Source: JAGWRA01 sp035534615
GTDB lineage: Bacteria > Acidobacteriota > Vicinamibacteria > Vicinamibacterales > CAVVIG01
Assembly (NCBI GenBank): GCA_035534615.1
Contig: DATLRO010000079.1
Coordinates: forward strand, 1-43,915
Direction: 5' to 3'
Length of the DNA: 43,915 nt
Position 1 is the first letter of the stretch, and each line of letters opens with the position of its first letter. Of the stretch, positions 9,005-16,565 are shown piece by piece. The notes under the pieces were generated by a model. That model saw only the letters and a list, made by a program, of their open reading frames with translations, was not told where the DNA came from and ran no database searches. The position numbers and the translations under genes are program-made.

Positions 9005-9832
9005 ATGTCTCGCGCCGCCCGGGCCGATCTCGAATCGCTGCTGCAGACGCGTCGTCTCGATCACACGCTGACCTCCGCCCGGCCGGCCCCCGGATCGGGA
9101 GGCCTCCCGGCGCCGCTGGCGACCGGCCTCAGCGATCTCGATGCTGCACTGGGCGGCGGATTCCCGCGCGGGCAGGTGTCCGAGCTGATCGGCCCCGTCT
9201 CCTCCGGGCGCACCAGCGTGCTGTACCGGCTGCTTGCCCGGGCCACGCAGGAGGGCGATCTGGCCGCCCTGGTGGATGGGCTCGATTGTTTCGATCCGGT
9301 CTCCGCGGCCACCGGCGGGATCGATCTGCCGCGTCTGCTCTGGGTGCGCGGCCACGTCACCAGCCATCCCGGGTTCTGCCAGGATTTCAACCCCCGGGCG
9401 CTCACGCAGGCCCTGGCTGCCTGCGCGCTCGTCCTGCAGGCCGGAGGATTCGGTCTCGTCGCGCTGGATCTCGGTGGCACGCCGCCGGTCGCGTTGCGGC
9501 GCGTGCCGTACACGACCTGGCTGCGGCTCCAGCGGATGGTCGAAGGCAGTCGCACCGCGTGTGTGCTGCTGGGAGACACGCCGATGGCCCGCAGCACGGC
9601 CGGCTTGAGCCTCCGGCTGCGTCCGGCCGCCGATCGGCCGGGATCCGGCGCGCCCGGGCGCTGGCTGGGGGCCGATCGGTCCGGCGGCCCGGATGCCGGT
9701 CGGGCCCGGCTGTTCGAAGGGCTGGCGATCGACGTACAGGTCGTGCAGGCCCGGGCGCGCTGGACCGACGACCGCGGCTGCGTGGTGGAGACGGTCATGG
9801 AGAGCGGATGCGATCCGGAGCGTCAGCGATAG
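9005..9832 (+). CDS. imuA: ImuA-like RecA-fold protein of the mutagenesis cassette
   Basis: Translesion-synthesis accessory protein distantly related to RecA/SulA, 275 aa. Residues 40-75 resemble the RecA core entry (LATGLSDLDAALGGG, then GPVSSGRT at 63-70). The Walker A lysine is arginine (R69), so ATP binding may be weakened. The C-terminal part has the family-typical LSLRLRP strand followed by a basic tail. The ATG at 9005 is preceded by AAGGAG at 8991-8996 with 8-nt spacing. The gene opens the imuA-imuB-dnaE2 cassette. In described systems ImuA supports ImuB and the DnaE2 polymerase in damage-induced mutagenesis. Confidence 0.85.
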   Translation: MSRAARADLESLLQTRRLDHTLTSARPAPGSGGLPAPLATGLSDLDAALGGGFPRGQVSELIGPVSSGRTSVLYRLLARATQEGDLAALVDGLDCFDPVSAATGGIDLPRLLWVRGHVTSHPGFCQDFNPRALTQALAACALVLQAGGFGLVALDLGGTPPVALRRVPYTTWLRLQRMVEGSRTACVLLGDTPMARSTAGLSLRLRPAADRPGSGAPGRWLGADRSGGPDAGRARLFEGLAIDVQVVQARARWTDDRGCVVETVMESGCDPERQR

Positions 9833-9951
9833 CCGCGCATGGGGGTGGCCGCCTTCGCGCCTTTGGCGCCCCGGCGAGCGTGGCCGAAGCTCGTTGAATT
9901 CAGGGAGCGACGGCCCGGGCCCCATGCGGATTGAAGAGAAGAAAGGTTTCC

Positions 9952-11664
9952 ATGTTTGCCTGTCTGTATTGCCCGCCCGTGCCGTCTGTGCCGCTGCGCG
10001 GTCCGCGATCCGACCGTGCGTTCGAGCCGCCGCCCGCGCCGGTCGATCGCCAGGCGGCGCTGCTCGGGATCGCGCGCGCGTTCGTCCCCCGGTTCGAGAT
10101 GCCGCGCGCGGATCTCCTGCTGCTCGACGTGAGCGGGCTGGAACGGCTCGTCGGCCCGCCGCGCGTCATCGGCGAGGAGCTGCGCCGGGCTGCCGCCGAT
10201 CGCGGCCTGCCTGTGCACGTGGCGGTGGCGGCCACCCGCACGGCGGCCTGGCTGCTGGCGCACGCCCGGGCGGGGCTGACCTGCATCGAGCCCGGAGGGG
10301 AAGCGGCCGCGCTGGCGCCGCTGCCGCTGGCGATGCTGCAGACGCTCGTCCGGCCGCCGGCCCGGCGCGCGGAGGGGCGCGCGTCCCGCACGGAGAAAAA
10401 GAGGAACGCCCCCGCGGAATTTCCGCTGGCCGTCCTCCACCGGTGGGGGCTGGCGACGCTCGGCGAGCTGGCGGCGCTGCCGTCCGTGGCGTTGTCCGAA
10501 CGGCTGGGACAGGCCGGACCCGCCTGGCAGCGTCTGGCCTGCGGCGAGGACCTGCCGCAGCCGCTGGTGCCATGGGCGGAGGAGGCACGGTTCGAGGCGG
10601 GGCTGACGCTGGAGTGGCCGATGGAAGGGCTCGAGCCGCTGTCGTTCGTGCTGGGCCGCCTGCTCGAACCGCTGGCAGTGGATCTCGAGCGGCACGATCG
10701 GGCGGCGGCGGAGATCCACCTCCGCCTCGGCCTCGTCACGAAGGCGGTCCACGAGCGCAGTCTGCGGCTGCCGGCGCCGATCCGCGATCCGCGCGTGCTC
10801 CGGACGCTGGTGCGGCTCGATCTCGAATCGCATCCGCCCGATGCCGCCATCGAGACGGTCTCGATCCGGATCGAACCGGCGCCCGGCCGGATCGTCCAGG
10901 AGTCGCTGCTCGAGCGGGCGATGCCGGCACCGGAACAGCTGTCCACGCTGCTGGCGCGGCTGACGGCCCTGGTCGGCCAGGAGCGTTGCGGCACACCGGC
11001 GCTCGTCGATTCCCATCGTCCCGGCGCGTTTGCGATGCGGCCGTTTGCCGTCGATCCCCGGGCGGTTCCGGCCGCCGAGGCTGCGCCGGCCGGCGGCCTC
11101 GCCCTGCATGCCGAGCCTGCGCCCGCCGGGGCCGGGGCGCTGCCCGGCGCCCTGCGCCGGTTCCGCCACCCGTTGCCGGTCCGCGTGCGCGTCGAGCATG
11201 GCTGTCCGGCGCAGCTGACGGTCGATCGGCGCGGCGTGAGCGGCGGGCGGATCACGCGGTGTGCCGGCCCCTGGCGGACGTCCGGGGCCTGGTGGGAGGT
11301 ATCGATGCCCGACGGCACGCCCGGCGCGGCGGCGCGCGAGCGGCGTGGAGCGAGCGACGAAGCGCGAGCGGAACGAAGCGAGCGTGGCGGGGTGCAGGGG
11401 GCCCCGCCATTCAGCCAACGCGTGGAGCGAGCCGGATCGCGAGCGCAACGGAGGGAGCCGGCCGCCTTCGCGACCGTCGATGATCAGCGGTCGCTTCGGC
11501 GAGCGACGCCGGAGCGCGAAGCGCGAAGGCGAGGGGTTGGGGCGGAGCCCCATTTAAGCTGGAACCGCGACGAATGGGAGGTCGCGCTGCCGGATGGCGT
11601 GGTGTGCCGGATCTTCCGCGATCGGGACACGGATCGCTGGTTCGCGGACGGGGTGCTCGACTGA
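9952..11664 (+). CDS. imuB: ImuB: catalytically inactive Y-family polymerase homologue, with in-frame insertion
   Basis: Y-family-like scaffold that links ImuA, DnaE2 and the sliding clamp. The palm motif reads DLLLLDVSG, without the catalytic SIDE acidic pair, as in ImuB. The helix-hairpin-helix (WGLATLGELAALP) and little-finger region follow, and the C-terminus has the ImuB signature GPWRTSG plus WNRDEWEVALPDG and a DGVLD end. The first palm section is short: residue 3 leads almost directly into the region that usually follows 70-80 residues later. About 75-80 residues (nt about 11320-11555) are inserted between the two signature halves. They are Arg/Glu/Ala-rich and carry hairpin repeats. 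ATG 9952 follows GAAAGG with 5-nt spacing and is preferred to TTG 9931. Confidence 0.83.
   Translation: MFACLYCPPVPSVPLRGPRSDRAFEPPPAPVDRQAALLGIARAFVPRFEMPRADLLLLDVSGLERLVGPPRVIGEELRRAAADRGLPVHVAVAATRTAAWLLAHARAGLTCIEPGGEAAALAPLPLAMLQTLVRPPARRAEGRASRTEKKRNAPAEFPLAVLHRWGLATLGELAALPSVALSERLGQAGPAWQRLACGEDLPQPLVPWAEEARFEAGLTLEWPMEGLEPLSFVLGRLLEPLAVDLERHDRAAAEIHLRLGLVTKAVHERSLRLPAPIRDPRVLRTLVRLDLESHPPDAAIETVSIRIEPAPGRIVQESLLERAMPAPEQLSTLLARLTALVGQERCGTPALVDSHRPGAFAMRPFAVDPRAVPAAEAAPAGGLALHAEPAPAGAGALPGALRRFRHPLPVRVRVEHGCPAQLTVDRRGVSGGRITRCAGPWRTSGAWWEVSMPDGTPGAAARERRGASDEARAERSERGGVQGAPPFSQRVERAGSRAQRREPAAFATVDDQRSLRRATPEREARRRGVGAEPHLSWNRDEWEVALPDGVVCRIFRDRDTDRWFADGVLD
11385..11552. repeat. GC-rich hairpin repeat inserted in frame in imuB
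   Basis: Two inverted repeats frame the insertion: TGGCGGGG/CCCCGCCA (11385-11392 and 11402-11409, 9-nt loop) and TGGGGC-GGA-GCCCCA (11538-11552), the latter preceded by GAGGGGTT. The stretch between is full of GCGAGCG/GAAGCG words. The reverse complement of the second hairpin and its flank matches the dnaE2 copy at 14239-14259 (core GGGGCTCYGCCCC then AACCCC), in opposite orientation. The whole length stays open in the imuB frame. Confidence 0.72.
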
Positions 11665-11707
11665 AGTGAGAAGAGCGTGAGCCCTGCCGTCTCGCTGTTC
11701 ACTTCAG
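11661..11707 (+). terminator. Hairpin between imuB and dnaE2
   Basis: CTGAAGTGA (11661-11669, containing the imuB stop codon) pairs perfectly with TCACTTCAG (11699-11707). An inner AGCG/CGCT pair (11674-11677, 11693-11696) extends the structure. There is no T-tract, so it may tune expression of dnaE2 relative to imuB, or stabilise mRNA, rather than terminate. Confidence 0.45.
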
Positions 11708-11752
11708 CTCAGGACGTCCGCACGTCGTACGCCAGTCACGAGTCGCAAATCG

Positions 11753-14700
11753 ATGTACATCGAACTTCACGCCGCGTCCGCGTTCAGCTTTCTCGAGGCG
11801 GCTTCGCTGCCGGAAACGCTGGTCGCGCGGGCGGCCGCGCTGGAGTATCCGGCGCTGGCGCTGATCGATCGGGATGGCGTGTACGGCGCTCCGCGGTTCC
11901 ACCGGGCGGCGATGGCTGCCGGGATCCGTCCGATCATCGGTTGTGCGCTGACCATCGGCGAGCCCGGGCGGGACGGAGCGGGGGCCAGGCCCTGGGGGCT
12001 GCCGGTGCTCGTCGAGTCGCCGGCCGGCTATCGCAATCTCTGTCGTCTCGTGACGCGCATGAAGCTGCGCGCGCCGAAAGGCGCGGGGGTGCTGGCGCTC
12101 GAGGAACTGGAGGGGGCGACGGAGGGGCTGGTGGCGCTGGGCGGGCGCGAACTGCTCGATGCCGGGCGGTATGGCGTCGGCGGCCTGCTCGATCGGGTCG
12201 TCGGCCTGTTCGGGCGCACGCAGGTCTACGTCGAGCTGCAGCGGCACCTGCTGCGCGACGAGGAGGCGGCCAACCGGGTGCTGGGGGATCTGGCGGCGGC
12301 GTTCCGCGTGCCGGTCGTGGCGACCAACGGCGTCCGGTTCGCGGCGCCGGCCGACCGGCCGTTGTTCGACGTGCTCACCTGCGTCCGCCATCACACCGAT
12401 CTCGATCGGGCCGGGCGGCGGATCGCCCGGAATGCCGAACGGTACCTGAAGCCGCCGGCCGCCATGGCCCGGCTGTTCGCCGATCAGCCGGCGGCGATCG
12501 CCGCCACGCGCGAACTGGCCGACCGGCTGCGCTACAGCATGGCCGACCTCGGCTACCGGTTCCCGGAGTACCCGGTGCCCGCCGGCGAGACGATGGCGTC
12601 GTTTCTCAGGCGGATGACCGACGTGGGGGCGCGCGAGCGGTACCGGCCGTATCACGATCGCGCGCGGGCGCAGATCGCGCGCGAGCTGGACCTGATCGAG
12701 AAGCTCGACCTCGCCGGCTACTTCCTGATCGTCTGGGACCTCGTGAACTTCTGCCGCCAGCACGACATCCTCGTGCAGGGGCGCGGCTCGGCCGCCAACA
12801 GCGCGGTCTGCTACAGCCTGGGCATCACGGCCGTCGATCCGGTCGGGATGGATCTGCTGTTCGAGCGCTTCCTCTCGGAAGAGCGGGGCGAATGGCCGGA
12901 CATCGATCTCGATCTGCCGAGCGGCGATCGCCGCGAGCGTGTCATCCAGTACCTGTACGACAAGTACGGCCGCCTGGGCGCGGCGATGACGGCCAACGTG
13001 ATCACCTACCGCGACCGCAGCGCCGCGCGCGAGGTCGGCAGGGCGCTGGGCATGGAGCCGGCGGAAATCGACCGGCTGGCGAAGGTCCTGCCCCACTTCG
13101 AGTTCCGCGATCCGACGGAGTCGCTCGACGGCCACCTGCGGGCGCTCGGGCTGGACGGCCACCCGCGGATCCGGCGGTTCGTCGATCTCTGGCGGCAGAT
13201 CCAGGACCTGCCGCGCCACCTCGGCCAGCACTCGGGCGGCATGGTGATCTGTCAGGGACGGCTCGACAGCGTCGTCCCGCTCGAGAACGCGAGCATGCCC
13301 GGTCGGGTCGTCATCCAGTGGGACAAGGACGACTGTGCCGACATGGGGATCGTGAAGGTGGATCTGCTGGGATTGGGGATGATGGCCGTGCTGCAGGATG
13401 CACTGGCGCTGGTGAATGCCGGCGGGCCGGAAGCGCCTGCGCTCGATCTGGCCCACCTGCCCCCGGACGACCCGGAGGTGTACCGCATGCTGCAGGCGGC
13501 CGACACCGTCGGCGTCTTCCAGGTGGAGTCGCGGGCGCAGATGGCGACGCTGCCGCGCCTCCGGCCGGAGCGGTTCTACGACCTGGTCGTGGAAGTGGCC
13601 ATCATCCGTCCCGGTCCGATCGTCGGGCAGATGGTGCATCCGTATCTGGACCGCCGCGCCGGCCGCCAGCCGGTGACGTATCCGCACCCGTCGCTCGAGC
13701 CGATTCTGCGGCGGACGCTCGGGGTGCCGCTGTTCCAGGAGCAGCTGCTCCGGATGGCGATGACGGTGGCCGGCTTCACGGGCGGGCAGGCCGAGGAACT
13801 GCGGCGCGCGATGGGCTTCAAGCGATCGGCGCAGCGCATGCAGCAGATCGAGCGGCAGCTGCGCGACGGGATGGCGACGCGCGGCATCACCGGCGAGGCG
13901 GCCGATCAGATCGTCACGTCGATTACGTCGTTCGCGCTCTACGGCTTTCCCGAGTCGCACGCCGCCAGCTTCGCGCTGCTGGCCTACGCCAGCGCGTACC
14001 TGAAGGTGCACTACCCGGCGGCGTTCTACGCGGCCCTGCTCAATAACCAGCCGATGGGATTCTACAATCCCGCCACGCTGGTGAAGGACGCGCAGCGGCG
14101 CGGCGTCCGGTTCGCCGGCATCGACGTGCAGCGATCCGACTGGCGATGCACGGTCGAGGAGGACGGGACCATCCGGCTCGGGCTCTGTTACGTGAACGGC
14201 CTGCGGGAGGAGGTCGGCCGCGCCATCGCTTCTTCAGTCGGGGCTCTGCCCCGAACCCCGGTTCGCTTCACTCGCTCGCCCTTCGCGGCTCGCGCCGTTC
14301 CGCTCGCAGGCCCGCGGGGCGGGCCGCCGGCGTTGCGCGCCGGGGGCGGTGACCCGCCGTGGCCCGTTCCGAGCGCCGAGTTCTGTCCCCGCTGCGGCTG
14401 CGACGACCCGTCGATGCTGGAAACGGTGGCCCCGGGGCGGGTGTTCTGCAACGTCTGCGCGTGCGAATCGCGCGAGCCGCAGGCGCTTTTCAATGTCGAG
14501 GGGGACCCACCCCCATCGACACGCGCTGCGGCGCTCGAAGACTCGCGGTCCTCGCGCGAGCCGCAGGCGCTTCCCCAGTGTCCAGGCCCGGATCCCCAAT
14601 CCCGTCGATCGTCGCCGGCGCCACGCTTCGCGTCCATCGACGATCTCGCCGCCCGGATCGGCGCGCGGCGCGACGAACTGGCGGCGCTGGCCGACGTGGG

Positions 14701-15256
14701 CGCCCTCAATGCGCTCGGGCAGGGCGACCGGCGGACGGCGCTGTGGCAGATCGAGCGGGCGATCCGGCCGGCCGGCGCCCTGTTCGACGAAGGGGGCGGG
14801 GCGCTGCGGTCAGACCCCGGCCCCTCGCCGCTGCCGGTCATGACGCCGGCCGAGCGGGTGGAGGCCGACTACGCGGGGACCGGCCTGACACTCGGCGCGC
14901 ATCCGATGAAGTTCCAGCGGACGGATCTGGCGATGCGGGGGGTGCTGCGGGCCGGCGACCTGGCGCGGGTCCGGCACGGCCGGCGCGTGCGCGTGGCAGG
15001 CGCGGTCATCACGCGCCAGCGGCCGGGAACGGCGAAGGGGTTCGTTTTTCTCACGCTCGAGGACGAAACCGGTCTCGCCAACGTCATCATCCGGCCGGAT
15101 CTGTTCACGCGGGACCGGCTGGCGATCCTCGAGCAGCCGTATCTGCTCGTGGACGGCGTCCTGCAGAGCCAGGACGGCGCGCTGTCCGTCCGGGCCGAGC
15201 GGGTACAGGGGCTCGACGTCGTCCGCGAGGCACCCGAGTCGCACGATTTCTACTAG
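11753..15256 (+). CDS. dnaE2: DnaE2 error-prone DNA polymerase III alpha, with about 130-aa zinc-ribbon insertion
   Basis: Replicative-type C-family polymerase used for translesion synthesis with ImuA/ImuB. It has an N-terminal PHP domain (about 1-270; the first metal motif is altered, ELHAASAFSFL), a palm with PDIDLDLP near 382-389 and the third catalytic Asp in KVDLLGLG near 540, then fingers, tandem HhH and an OB fold at the C-terminus (about 1060-1130). Length 1167 aa exceeds the usual roughly 1040. The excess is one insertion at about residues 827-956, between REEVGRAIA and the FASIDDLAARIG segment. It contains hairpin repeats, a CPRC-x17-CNVC zinc-ribbon motif and two copies of SREPQAL. 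The frame is intact through it. ATG 11753 is 88 bp after imuB. Confidence 0.9.
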   Translation: MYIELHAASAFSFLEAASLPETLVARAAALEYPALALIDRDGVYGAPRFHRAAMAAGIRPIIGCALTIGEPGRDGAGARPWGLPVLVESPAGYRNLCRLVTRMKLRAPKGAGVLALEELEGATEGLVALGGRELLDAGRYGVGGLLDRVVGLFGRTQVYVELQRHLLRDEEAANRVLGDLAAAFRVPVVATNGVRFAAPADRPLFDVLTCVRHHTDLDRAGRRIARNAERYLKPPAAMARLFADQPAAIAATRELADRLRYSMADLGYRFPEYPVPAGETMASFLRRMTDVGARERYRPYHDRARAQIARELDLIEKLDLAGYFLIVWDLVNFCRQHDILVQGRGSAANSAVCYSLGITAVDPVGMDLLFERFLSEERGEWPDIDLDLPSGDRRERVIQYLYDKYGRLGAAMTANVITYRDRSAAREVGRALGMEPAEIDRLAKVLPHFEFRDPTESLDGHLRALGLDGHPRIRRFVDLWRQIQDLPRHLGQHSGGMVICQGRLDSVVPLENASMPGRVVIQWDKDDCADMGIVKVDLLGLGMMAVLQDALALVNAGGPEAPALDLAHLPPDDPEVYRMLQAADTVGVFQVESRAQMATLPRLRPERFYDLVVEVAIIRPGPIVGQMVHPYLDRRAGRQPVTYPHPSLEPILRRTLGVPLFQEQLLRMAMTVAGFTGGQAEELRRAMGFKRSAQRMQQIERQLRDGMATRGITGEAADQIVTSITSFALYGFPESHAASFALLAYASAYLKVHYPAAFYAALLNNQPMGFYNPATLVKDAQRRGVRFAGIDVQRSDWRCTVEEDGTIRLGLCYVNGLREEVGRAIASSVGALPRTPVRFTRSPFAARAVPLAGPRGGPPALRAGGGDPPWPVPSAEFCPRCGCDDPSMLETVAPGRVFCNVCACESREPQALFNVEGDPPPSTRAAALEDSRSSREPQALPQCPGPDPQSRRSSPAPRFASIDDLAARIGARRDELAALADVGALNALGQGDRRTALWQIERAIRPAGALFDEGGGALRSDPGPSPLPVMTPAERVEADYAGTGLTLGAHPMKFQRTDLAMRGVLRAGDLARVRHGRRVRVAGAVITRQRPGTAKGFVFLTLEDETGLANVIIRPDLFTRDRLAILEQPYLLVDGVLQSQDGALSVRAERVQGLDVVREAPESHDFY
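14239..14325. repeat. GC-rich hairpin repeat inserted in frame in dnaE2
   Basis: CGGGGC-TCT-GCCCCG (14239-14253) followed by AACCCC (14254-14259), then a stretch rich in CTCGC/CTTCGCG words, then a 7-bp stem GGCCCGC-GGG-GCGGGCC (14309-14325). This hairpin-spacer-hairpin layout mirrors the imuB insertion in inverted orientation. It marks the left edge of the dnaE2 insertion. Confidence 0.7.
14468..14572 (+). repeat. 21-bp perfect direct repeat within the dnaE2 insertion
   Basis: The bases at 14468-14488 are identical to those at 14552-14572; the repeat starts TCGCGCGAGCC and ends GGCGCTT. Copies are 84 bp apart (28 codons), so both encode SREPQAL in frame. They bracket a spacer just downstream of the zinc-ribbon cysteines and suggest the insertion grew by duplication. 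Confidence 0.8.
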
Positions 15257-15304
15257 CGCCCCTCGTCCCTCATTCCTATTTCCCTTCCCCCCTCCGACCG
15301 CATC

Positions 15305-15326
15305 CGCACACGTGCCTGTGCGTTTT
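15305..15326 (+). terminator. Intrinsic-type terminator after dnaE2
   Basis: CGCACA-CGTGCC-TGTGCG (6-bp stem, 6-nt loop) followed directly by TTTT, 48 nt after the dnaE2 stop. The short stem and four-T tail make it modest but well placed. Confidence 0.55.
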
Positions 15327-15425
15327 CGCCCGCGTTGAACTCTCCGGACGGTCCGCCGATTACCAGAGCGCCGTATTGTGTGCGGCCGCCGCTGGTGTTC
15401 CGTTTGCAGTCGCGGGGAGCGTGTC

Positions 15426-15737
15426 GTGATCAAGATTCGTCTGGAAGACGCTGTCGCGGGGCAGCGGGTCGCCCGTCCGGTGGCCACCCCGACCGGTACC
15501 GTGCTCCTGCAGGCGGGTGAGGTGCTGACGAGCGCCGTCATTGCCGGTCTGCGGCGCAAGGGGATCGACAGCCTGATGATCGACGGCGAGGTGACCGGCG
15601 GCGTGCCGTCGGCCGCGGACCGCCTGGCCGAGCTCGACGTGCGGTTCGCCGGGCATGACGGCAATCCCCTCATGATGGAGCTCAAGGAGCTCATGGTCCG
15701 GCAGATCGCCCAGGGAGCACCGCGTGGAACCCACTGA
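15426..15737 (+). CDS. Small protein resembling the HD-GYP-associated N-terminal domain
   Basis: Cytoplasmic protein of 103 aa, starting from GTG 15426, which has GGGGAG at 15414-15419 with 6-nt spacing. Its opening (RLEDAVAGQRVARPVATPTGTVLLQAGEVLTSAVIAGLRRKGIDSL, given as landmarks AGQRVARPV and GTVLLQAGEVLT) has the pattern of the domain that precedes HD-GYP or HDOD modules in many signalling proteins (GxxLAxxVxxxxGxxLLxxGxxLT). Here it is a stand-alone protein. Its stop overlaps the start of the HDOD gene by 14 bp, so the two are probably co-translated and may form one split sensor. Function is unknown. Confidence 0.72.
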   Translation: MIKIRLEDAVAGQRVARPVATPTGTVLLQAGEVLTSAVIAGLRRKGIDSLMIDGEVTGGVPSAADRLAELDVRFAGHDGNPLMMELKELMVRQIAQGAPRGTH

Positions 15738-16551
15738 GCTGCGCGCGCGGGTCGAGCAGACGACCAACATCGCCACCGTGCCGCACATTGTCGCGAAGCT
15801 CGGGGCGATGGTGAACTCCCCCTCCGCCTCGACGGTCGACATCGCCGAGGAGGTCGGCAAGGACCAGGTGCTGTCGGCCAAGGTGCTGAAGCTGGTCAAT
15901 TCCGGCTTCTGCGGCTTCCGCAAGCCGATCGCCACCATCCGTCACGCGCTCGTGCTGCTCGGGCTGGACGTCGTGCGGACCCTCGTGCTGAGCGCGTCGA
16001 TCATCGACGTCTTCGCCGAGATGACGCGGTCGCTCGAGGGGCTGTGGGAGCACTCGCTCGGCACCGCGCGCGCGTCGCACGGCATCGCCGCCCACCTGCA
16101 GATGCCGAATCCGGAGGAGCTGGCGGTCGCCGGGCTGCTGCACGACATCGGCAAGCTGATCATCGCCGAGTGCTTTCCGGAGCAGACGATCGACATCCGG
16201 CGGGTCGTGGCCGAGCGCGACTGCCTCCAGATCGAGGCGGAGCGCGACGTCCTCGGCGTGACGCACCAGGAGGTCGGGATGTGGCTGCTGAAGAAGTGGC
16301 AGATCCCGGCGCAGCTGGTGTATCCGGTCGCGTACCACAACAACTTCCATCCCCGGCGGGACTTCGCGGACCGGACCGCGGTGGTGCACCTGGCCGACAT
16401 CCTCTGCCGGGCGAAGGGGATCGGCTATCCGGGCGATCGCCGCATTCCGTCGATTCATCCCGAGGCGTGGGCCCTGCTCGACCTGTCGATGCGTGACGTG
16501 GACCGCATCTGCCTGCAGCTCGATGCCGACATGGAGAGCGAAGGCATCTGA
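15724..16551 (+). CDS. HDOD domain signalling protein
   Basis: Protein of 275 aa almost entirely covered by an HDOD domain (about residues 10-215): VPHIVAKLGAMVNSP, KVLKLVNSGFCGF, IRHALVLLGLDVVRTL, and GLLHDIGKLI near 139-148. Many HDOD domains lose the HD metal pair; here HD is retained, as is the later H in GVTHQEVG. No output domain is present. HDOD proteins act as scaffolds or regulators in signalling, often with GGDEF or kinase partners. The GTG at 15724 overlaps the preceding gene and a PAS-HisKA gene follows after 14 nt, so it is the middle of a three-gene signalling operon. Confidence 0.88.
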   Translation: MEPTELRARVEQTTNIATVPHIVAKLGAMVNSPSASTVDIAEEVGKDQVLSAKVLKLVNSGFCGFRKPIATIRHALVLLGLDVVRTLVLSASIIDVFAEMTRSLEGLWEHSLGTARASHGIAAHLQMPNPEELAVAGLLHDIGKLIIAECFPEQTIDIRRVVAERDCLQIEAERDVLGVTHQEVGMWLLKKWQIPAQLVYPVAYHNNFHPRRDFADRTAVVHLADILCRAKGIGYPGDRRIPSIHPEAWALLDLSMRDVDRICLQLDADMESEGI

Positions 16552-16565
16552 TTCGAGGTTCACCG

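Noticed and set aside
14231..14630. Frameshift or assembly artefact in dnaE2
   Set aside because: The frame is open throughout and the conserved polymerase sequence resumes in the same frame on both sides, so an in-frame insertion is the simpler reading.
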